Shown in pieces: positions 1 to 6,364 of a stretch of DNA of 6,364 nt. The notes beneath the pieces are model-generated. The model was not told the origin of the DNA and made no database searches. It worked only from the letters and a program-made list of their open reading frames with translations. Positions within the stretch are counted from its first letter, which is position 1. The number at the start of each line of letters is the position of its first letter. The stretch comes from Actinomycetota bacterium. GTDB lineage: Bacteria > Actinomycetota > Thermoleophilia > Solirubrobacterales > Solirubrobacteraceae. Where the stretch lies: contig JAHWJE010000104.1 of NCBI GenBank assembly GCA_019348575.1, positions 1-6,364 on the forward strand. Direction: 5' to 3'. The position numbers and the translations under genes were made by a program.

Positions 1-621
1 GCGGTGCTCGGCGAGGACGCTGCGCAGCAGCGTGCCGCCGCGCCGTCCGTTCGCGCGCGCGAGCACGTCGTCGAGCGTGCTGATGTCGAGCAGCTCCCGT
101 TGCTCTGCGGTCGGCGGCTCGATCGACCTCGCGCCGCGCTGCGTGCTCGGCGATGTCGAGCAGCGTGCGGGCGAGCGTCGTGCAGGGGATGCTGTCGAGA
201 CGGTGACGTCAGCGGCGCTGAGCGTGGCGCCGCTGTGCACGCGGATGCCGTCCCGCGTTCGTCCCCTCGACCCCTCTGCGGTGACGTCGACGAGCCTGCG
301 AACGCCCAGCCCGAGGTCGAGCAGGACGCTCGCAGACCAGTGCGACGCGACGGCGTGCGCCCCGCACGCCAACACCGCGGCCATGAAGCGGCCGTTGCGC
401 GTCAGCCCGGCGTGACCGACGCTGAACACGCCGCGGTGCACGCGGTGAAGTCGCCCGCTCGCGACGCGGCTGCGGGTCGCGCTCGCGCTCAACCCGAGCT
501 CGACCAGTTGGCGACCGGCGACGACGCCGTGCTGTCCTGGCGCCAGCTCGGCGAGGGCTCGATCGAGGGGGTCTTGCGAGTTGCGTCCAGCAGATGGACG
601 TTTTCCGCACGACCCCTCCAT
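1..621 (-). CDS. AbiEi-type antitoxin / DUF559-like protein, N-terminal part, with two frame disruptions
   Basis: Family proteins join an N-terminal winged-helix AbiEi antitoxin domain to a DUF559 (Vsr-like) domain; many actinobacterial copies are orphans of unknown role. Read from ATG 621, residues 23-70 give the family pattern: LAELAPGQHGVV, then RQLVELGLS, then RLHRVHRGVFSVGH. Next come a MAAVLACG helix (80-87), SHWSASVLLDL and RLVDVT. GAGGA at 635-631 lies 9 nt before the ATG and decides the start. After residue 141 (about position 198) the expected SIPCTTLARTLLDIAEHAA appears in another frame. From about position 105 the original frame resumes with EQRELLDISTLDDVLARAN. The formal frame has no stop, but some 30 codons are misread. 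The C-terminal DUF559 part lies outside the window, so antitoxin activity cannot be judged. Family assignment is by remembered pattern. Confidence 0.75.
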   Translation of the reverse strand, partial: MEGSCGKRPSAGRNSQDPLDRALAELAPGQHGVVAGRQLVELGLSASATRSRVASGRLHRVHRGVFSVGHAGLTRNGRFMAAVLACGAHAVASHWSASVLLDLGLGVRRLVDVTAEGSRGRTRDGIRVHSGATLSAADVTVSTASPARRSPARCSTSPSTQRGARSIEPPTAEQRELLDISTLDDVLARANGRRGGTLLRSVLAEHR

Positions 622-659
622 CCCCGGCGATCCTCGCGGCGGACACGTGACAAGACAAC

Positions 660-685
660 GCGCGCGTGTGCCAAGAGACGCGCGC
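660..685 (-). terminator. candidate intrinsic terminator after aconitase
   Basis: On the minus strand, 42 nt past the aconitase stop, GCGCGCGT and ACGCGCGC form a perfect 8-bp stem with a 10-nt loop. It is followed by the moderately T-rich GTTGTCTTGTC. The tail is not a clean T run, and GC-rich spacers form hairpins easily. The position between the end of aconitase and the ribosome site of the next minus-strand gene is what one expects for a terminator. Confidence 0.4.
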
Positions 686-726
686 AACGCGCCCAACTTC
701 CGGGACCGGCGCGGGCCGCCGCGCGC

Positions 727-3591
<2,865 letters not shown>

Positions 3592-3800
3592 GCGGGCTCT
3601 CCGGAGGGGGAAGGACGGGCGCGGCCGGCTGGATGCATCCCGCAGCGAGCGCACGACGAATCCCTCAGTGTGGCAGCCCCGCAGCACTCGCGCCGGTCGG
3701 TCGCCCACGCCGCCGTCAGCGAGTCCGTCTGCGTGAAGAAGCCCGCCGGCGGGGCGATGGTACGCAGGCTCGTCGTCTATCCTGGTCGCAGGGGAAAATT
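3592..3800. promoter_or_regulatory. divergent intergenic region between aconitase and the ATPase gene
   Basis: About 210 bp without a convincing gene. It should hold both promoters. For the plus strand, TATCCT at 3778-3783 is a plausible -10 element, with no good -35 at 17-18 nt spacing. For the minus strand the only TANNNT hexamer seen is TACCAT at 3762-3757, again without a -35, so the aconitase promoter is unresolved. Two perfect palindromes are present: GGATGCATCC at 3631-3640 and CCCGCCGGCGGG at 3742-3753. Either could be an operator, but short GC palindromes are common by chance in this base composition. Confidence 0.4.
3597..3602 (-). promoter_or_regulatory. ribosome binding site deciding the TTG start of aconitase
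   Basis: GGAGAG on the minus strand ends 5 nt before TTG 3591 (GGAG itself is 7 nt away). No comparable Shine-Dalgarno-like match precedes the upstream ATG at 3708. Together with the family-typical N-terminus this supports a TTG start. Confidence 0.7.
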
Positions 3801-3815
3801 GTGCGTGCTGTGGGG

Positions 3816-6110
3816 ATGAGCGACCGGCTCAGTCCGCGCCTCTTCGGGCGCGGACGGGAGTTCGCGCAGCTCGACATGAGCCTCGAGCGCGCCCTCGCCG
3901 GTCGCGGCCAGCTGATCCTGCTGACGGGCGAGCCGGGCATCGGCAAGACCGCGCTCGCGCGCGAGTTCGTCGAGCACGCCGTGGCGCGCGGCGCCGCAGC
4001 GGCACTGGGCAGCTGCTGGGACGGCGGCGGCGCGCCTGCCTACTGGCCGTGGGTGCAGGTGGGGCGCGTGCTCAGCCGGCGCGTCGACCTCGGCGCGCTG
4101 CGCGACGCGCTCGGCGCGGGCGCCCCCTGGATCGCCGGCCTGCTGCCCGAGCTGAGCGCCGCGCTCGGCCCCCCCGCCGAGGCTTCCGAGCTCGATTCCG
4201 ACCAGGCCCGCTTCCGCCTCTTCGATGCGCTCGCGACGCTGCTGGCGACCGTCGCCGAGCAGCGCCCGCTCGTCGTCGTGCTCGACGACCTGCACTGGGC
4301 GGACGCCTCCTCGCTGCTCGCGCTGGAGTTCGTGGCGCGCGCGCTGCCCGAGATCCCGCTGCTTGCGATCGCCGCCTACCGCCACGCCGAAGCGCATGCG
4401 CGCGCCGACCTCGCCGCTCCGCTCGGCGGTCTCGCGCGGGCGGCGACGCGCCTGCCGCTCGAGGGTCTCGGCCGCGACGAGGTCGGCCTGCTGGCGCAGG
4501 CGCGGGCGCGCGGCCTGCGCGGGGACGAGGCAGCGCCGATCCCGCCGCAGCTCGTCACAGCCGTCCACCAGGCCAGCGCCGGCAACCCGTTCTTCGCGGA
4601 CGAGCTCGTACAGCTGCTCGTCTCCCAGGGGCGCCTGCACGACGACAGCGCCGCCGAGCGCCCGCTGCCGCTGCCCGCCGGCGTGCGCGACGCGATCCGC
4701 CGGCGCCTGGATCCGCTCGAGCCCTCCGTGCAGCAGGCGCTCGCCGCGGCCGCGGTGATCGGCGGAGAGTTCGGCCTGCACACGCTGGCCGCCGTGCTCG
4801 GCGAGGCGCCCGGCACCGTGCTTGACCGGCTCGAGGTGCCGCTGCGCAGCGGGATCGTCAACGCCCGGCGCGACGCCGGGCGCTACGCGTTCGCGCACGC
4901 GCTCGTGCGCGACACGCTGCTGGAGAGCCTCGGCGCGACGCGCCGCGCACGCCTGCACCGGGCGGCCGCCGAGGCGCTCGAGGAGGCCTACGGCGACGAC
5001 CTCGAGCAGCACCTCGCCGAGATCGCGCACCACTACCTGCAGGCCGCGACCGAGGGCGGCGCCGAACGGGCGGTCGACTACGCCGCGCGCGCCGCCCAGC
5101 GCGCCGTCGGCCAGTTCGTCGGCGTCTTCTCCAACCCGACGGTCACCTGGGAGGACCTGCGCTTCCTGCGCGAGACGACCCGGCTGCCGATCCTGCTCAA
5201 GGGCGTCCTGCACCCCGACGACGCCCGCGCCGCCGCGCTGGTCGACTGGGACTTCGACGGCCGGCTGGACGTGTGGCTCACCAACCGCAACGCCCCGCGC
5301 CTGCGCCTCATGCGCAACCTCGCCGGCGACGGCCACCACTTCCTGGCCCTCAAGCTGCGCGGCACCAAGTCCAACCGCGACGGCGTCGGCGCGCGGGTCG
5401 AGGTGTATGCGGGTGAGAAGGGCGATCAGCGGTTCATCCAGACGCTACGCGCCGGCAACGGCTTTTTGGCGCAGTCGAGCAAGTGGGTCCACTTTGGGCT
5501 GGGCGAGGAGTCGGCGGTGAAGCGGGTCGTCGTCGTCGCCTTCGAGGGGTTCCAGTCGCTCGACGTGAGCGGACCCGTCGAGGTGCTGGCTCGGGGTGGC
5601 GAGCTGGCGGGTGACCCGTACGCCACCACGGTCGTCACCGTTTCCGGCGCGCCGGTGACGGCGTCACCGAGCGGGCTGCGGCTGCTGCCCGACGCGGCCA
5701 TCGCCGATGTGCGGGCGCCCGTCGACACGCTCGTCGTCGCCGGCGGCGTTGCGAACGAAGACCGTGCGGCGCGACAGGACGGTCTCGGCAACTGGCGGAC
5801 CGCCCCCCGGGTCGGTGTGCAGCAGCATCCAGTCCCCGACCGTGGGCGCCTCCAGCGGGTCCGAGACCCTGCGGAACCGCGCGTGCTGCCGCGCGCGTTG
5901 CGAGCCCTCGGCCGTCTCGACGGTCAACCAGCCGCCGCGGTCGATGCGGCTGACCCTGCCCGGCCACACACCCTGCCGTGCAGAATGCGTGTAGGCGTCG
6001 GCGAAGTCGGGGCCCCAACCCAGGCCCCGGAGCACGTCGTCGTCAAGCATGTCCGCCACGGCGCCGCAGGCTACCGGCCGACCGCCGTGGCTAGGCTGGC
6101 CGTCCCATGA
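3816..6110 (+). CDS. mosaic open frame: N-terminal AAA/LuxR-type regulatory ATPase fused to gene fragments
   Basis: Residues 1-433 (to about 5114) are the N-terminal part of a large AAA/STAND ATPase of the kind that usually ends in a LuxR helix-turn-helix and acts as a cytoplasmic transcription regulator. Walker A GEPGIGKT is at 38-45, Walker [12 protein letters not shown] at 153-163 and GNPFF at 256-260. A winged-helix-like stretch and an alpha-helical repeat start ([24 protein letters not shown]) follow. Family members are commonly around 900 residues or more, so the tetratricopeptide-like repeats and DNA-binding end are missing here. From residue 434 the frame continues through oxidase, ASPIC and GlxA-like pieces, then antisense through rsgA to TGA 6108-6110. 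ATG 3816 gives [19 protein letters not shown] 3801 is an alternative with AGGGG at 3790-3794, 6 nt upstream. The ATPase part is secure; the whole is probably not one real protein. Confidence 0.8.
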   Translation: MSDRLSPRLFGRGREFAQLDMSLERALAGRGQLILLTGEPGIGKTALAREFVEHAVARGAAAALGSCWDGGGAPAYWPWVQVGRVLSRRVDLGALRDALGAGAPWIAGLLPELSAALGPPAEASELDSDQARFRLFDALATLLATVAEQRPLVVVLDDLHWADASSLLALEFVARALPEIPLLAIAAYRHAEAHARADLAAPLGGLARAATRLPLEGLGRDEVGLLAQARARGLRGDEAAPIPPQLVTAVHQASAGNPFFADELVQLLVSQGRLHDDSAAERPLPLPAGVRDAIRRRLDPLEPSVQQALAAAAVIGGEFGLHTLAAVLGEAPGTVLDRLEVPLRSGIVNARRDAGRYAFAHALVRDTLLESLGATRRARLHRAAAEALEEAYGDDLEQHLAEIAHHYLQAATEGGAERAVDYAARAAQRAVGQFVGVFSNPTVTWEDLRFLRETTRLPILLKGVLHPDDARAAALVDWDFDGRLDVWLTNRNAPRLRLMRNLAGDGHHFLALKLRGTKSNRDGVGARVEVYAGEKGDQRFIQTLRAGNGFLAQSSKWVHFGLGEESAVKRVVVVAFEGFQSLDVSGPVEVLARGGELAGDPYATTVVTVSGAPVTASPSGLRLLPDAAIADVRAPVDTLVVAGGVANEDRAARQDGLGNWRTAPRVGVQQHPVPDRGRLQRVRDPAEPRVLPRALRALGRLDGQPAAAVDAADPARPHTLPCRMRVGVGEVGAPTQAPEHVVVKHVRHGAAGYRPTAVARLAVP
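5115..5231 (+). pseudogene. fragment of FMN-dependent lactate 2-monooxygenase / alpha-hydroxy-acid oxidase
   Basis: About 39 codons reading [19 protein letters not shown] followed by [19 protein letters not shown]. This is the stretch of lactate monooxygenases and related FMN alpha-hydroxy-acid dehydrogenases just before the flavin-binding SNHGGRQ motif. It contains the conserved LLKG lysine, which contacts FMN in this family. Everything before it (N-terminal barrel strands) and after it (catalytic His, SNHGG, phosphate-binding loop) is absent, so it cannot be active. It is in frame with the ATPase upstream and the ASPIC piece downstream. Recognition rests on a short but distinctive motif; the exact subfamily is uncertain. 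Confidence 0.75.
5232..5519 (+). pseudogene. fragment of ASPIC/UnbV (CRTAC1-like, FG-GAP repeat) protein
   Basis: About 95 codons. They begin with the last FG-GAP-like repeat ([19 protein letters not shown], a calcium-binding DxDxDG-type loop with D477, D479 and D481 of the mosaic frame). The ASPIC/UnbV core follows: [22 protein letters not shown], split here as [12 protein letters not shown] then [10 protein letters not shown], and then [21 protein letters not shown]. Family proteins are usually long, exported, beta-propeller proteins of unclear function. Signal peptide, propeller and the domain's end (normally a VxWPxG strand) are missing. Codon use changes inside the piece: up to about 5400 nearly every codon ends in G or C, while afterwards TAT, GGT, GAT, CTA and two TTT occur. 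This suggests two source genomes joined at an equivalent position. Confidence 0.8.
5505..5519 (+). promoter_or_regulatory. ribosome binding site and GTG start of the GlxA-like fragment
   Basis: GAGGAG at 5505-5510 is followed after 6 nt by GTG 5517, the codon at which similarity to GlxA-like proteins begins ([11 protein letters not shown]). This is a well-formed start region. It suggests the GlxA piece kept its native 5' end and that the join to the ASPIC piece lies at or just upstream of it. Confidence 0.45.
5517..5750 (+). pseudogene. N-terminal fragment of GlxA-like DJ-1/PfpI-domain transcription regulator
   Basis: About 78 codons reading [28 protein letters not shown], then [20 protein letters not shown], then [20 protein letters not shown]. 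This is the opening of the class-I glutamine-amidotransferase-like (DJ-1/PfpI) domain of GlxA-family AraC-type regulators. Characteristic features are the (F)[11 protein letters not shown] loop and the DTLVVAGG strand just before the nucleophile-elbow region. The elbow, the rest of the sensor domain and the C-terminal AraC helix-turn-helix are missing. After GGV (about 5750) the plus frame is antisense to rsgA and carries no further similarity. Both stand-alone DJ-1/PfpI proteins and AraC-fused regulators begin this way, so the subfamily is not settled. Confidence 0.75.
5739..6059 (-). pseudogene. rsgA: N-terminal fragment of ribosome small-subunit-dependent GTPase RsgA
   Basis: RsgA is a circularly permuted GTPase that helps mature the 30S subunit. 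The piece reads [34 protein letters not shown], then a beta-barrel stretch ending [31 protein letters not shown]. This is the N-terminal OB-fold domain up to its PRR(S/T)xFVR(K)AAG boundary. The GTPase domain (G4, G5, G1-G3 order) and the zinc-binding C-terminus are absent; the frame instead runs antisense into the GlxA piece and stops at 5664. The start is GTG 6059 if leaderless (TAGCCT 8 nt upstream), or ATG 6050 three codons later. An ATG at 6119 is open but would overlap the dapA-like start. It is divergent from that gene. Confidence 0.8.
6068..6073 (-). promoter_or_regulatory. -10-type element for leaderless rsgA transcript
   Basis: TAGCCT (TANNNT) on the minus strand lies 8 nt before GTG 6059, a spacing that would place the transcription start at or next to the start codon. 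No Shine-Dalgarno match precedes GTG 6059. Leaderless mRNAs with exactly this arrangement are common in actinobacteria; assignment here is by pattern only. Confidence 0.5.
6092..6097 (+). promoter_or_regulatory. -10-type element for leaderless dapA-like transcript
   Basis: TAGGCT (TANNNT) lies 9 nt before ATG 6107, with no Shine-Dalgarno match between them. The same arrangement occurs on the opposite strand for rsgA. The two hexamers are separated by 18 nt, so each occupies roughly the -35 position of the other. Confidence 0.5.
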
Positions 6111-6178
6111 CTGAGCCACCCTTGTTCCGTGGCGCCGGCGTCGCGCTGCTGACGTTGTTCGACGCCGACGGGGCCGTT
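6107..6178 (+). pseudogene. N-terminal fragment of dihydrodipicolinate-synthase-like (DapA family) protein
   Basis: The first 24 codons read [20 protein letters not shown] then DGAV. This is the usual opening of DapA/N-acetylneuraminate-lyase family class-I aldolases (short lead, then G-x-x-x-A-L-x-T-x-F, then D-G at the first barrel strand). In lysine synthesis DapA condenses pyruvate with aspartate semialdehyde; related members act on other aldol substrates. The Schiff-base lysine, GTTGE motif and the rest of the barrel are absent. Past about 6180 the plus frame stays open to the window edge but is antisense to an acyl-CoA ligase piece and has no aldolase character. With only 24 residues, exact function cannot be named. 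Confidence 0.55.
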
Positions 6179-6364
6179 CTCGTCGACGAGACGAAGCTCG
6201 ACCTCCGGAAGTGGTTTTCCAATGGATCCGGGCCGGGCCTTCTCGGTCATTCGGTTCGAAGCAAGCGTGGGGGCAGTCTCGGTCAGTCCGTAGCCCTCCC
6301 AGATGTCGACGCCGAAGATGCTCTTGAAATCTCTGAGGACGTCCGGGGCAAGAGGAGCTGCGCC
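6173..6364 (-). pseudogene. internal fragment of long-chain acyl-CoA synthetase (AMP-binding family)
   Basis: Reading from the right edge, 64 codons give GAAPLAPDVLRDFKSIFGVD, IWEGYGLTETAPTLASNRM, TEKARPGSIGKPLPEVELRL, VDENG. This matches the ATP-grasping middle of acyl-CoA ligases that activate fatty acids with ATP and CoA: the A4/A5 region with the adenine-contact motif EGYGLTET and the following GSIGKPLP. Its upstream part lies beyond the window; its downstream part (hinge, C-terminal lid, catalytic Lys) is cut off where it meets the dapA-like piece, inverted. About 19 of 64 codons end in A or T, against very few in aconitase, and the piece is only about 61% GC. It probably comes from a different genome. 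Confidence 0.85.

Noticed and set aside
1..621. The AbiEi-like gene as half of a toxin-antitoxin abortive-infection pair
   Set aside because: No AbiEii toxin partner is visible; upstream is aconitase behind a candidate terminator and the downstream side is outside the window.
3592..3708. N-terminal extension of aconitase from ATG 3708
   Set aside because: The 39 added residues are basic and family-atypical, with no ribosome site seen, whereas TTG 3591 has GGAGAG and gives the usual MSTNSF start.
6107..6110. ATGA overlap between the end of the mosaic frame and the dapA-like ATG, resembling translational coupling
   Set aside because: The upstream frame at this point is antisense to rsgA and not a real coding end, so the overlap is coincidental.
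6179..6364. Plus-strand open frame continuing the dapA-like start to the window edge
   Set aside because: It has no aldolase character past residue 24 and is antisense to the clear acyl-CoA ligase piece.
5115..6364. The fragment array as a new mobile or recombination system (integron-like or cassette array)
   Set aside because: I see no repeated recombination sites, integrase, terminal repeats or target duplications, and the pieces start and end inside domains rather than at gene boundaries.

Overview
The window is very GC-rich (roughly three quarters G+C over most of its length, nearly every codon ending in G or C). Its gene families fit a high-GC actinobacterium, most likely a soil Thermoleophilia lineage such as Solirubrobacterales. 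That placement is inference from codon use and protein style, not from a marker gene.

The left four fifths (about 1-5114) reads as an ordinary chromosomal segment. At the left edge, on the minus strand, is the N-terminal part of an AbiEi-type antitoxin / DUF559-like protein (1-621, running off the window) that carries a pair of mutually compensating frame disruptions. Upstream of it on the same strand is a complete aconitase gene (727-3591, 954 aa, TTG start with a good ribosome site), with a candidate hairpin terminator between the two. A divergent intergenic region of about 210 bp separates aconitase from a plus-strand gene (from 3816 or GTG 3801) for a large AAA/LuxR-type regulatory ATPase. 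About 433 residues of this ATPase look normal.

The right fifth (about 5115-6364) is not ordinary. The ATPase frame runs, without a stop, into pieces of unrelated genes: a short piece of an FMN-dependent lactate/alpha-hydroxy-acid oxidase, a piece of an ASPIC/UnbV (CRTAC1-like) repeat protein, and the N-terminus of a GlxA-like DJ-1/PfpI regulator. Then, inverted, come the N-terminus of the ribosome GTPase RsgA and, divergent from it, the first about 24 codons of a dihydrodipicolinate-synthase-like gene. Finally, inverted again, there is a piece of an acyl-CoA ligase with clearly lower GC. Each piece is recognisable, each lacks the rest of its gene, and each is about 115-440 bp long. The 765-codon open frame 3816-6110 is therefore a mosaic and should not be read as a new multidomain protein. 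A misassembled or amplification-chimeric contig end from a mixed community is the leading explanation. A real gene-fragment array is possible but less likely.

I see no RNA genes, CRISPR arrays, insertion sequences or attachment sites. Nothing in the window supports a new defence or metabolic system. The points most worth checking are the six joins, their shared codon phase, the frame disruptions in the AbiEi gene, and the paired divergent leaderless-type promoters between the rsgA and dapA-like starts.
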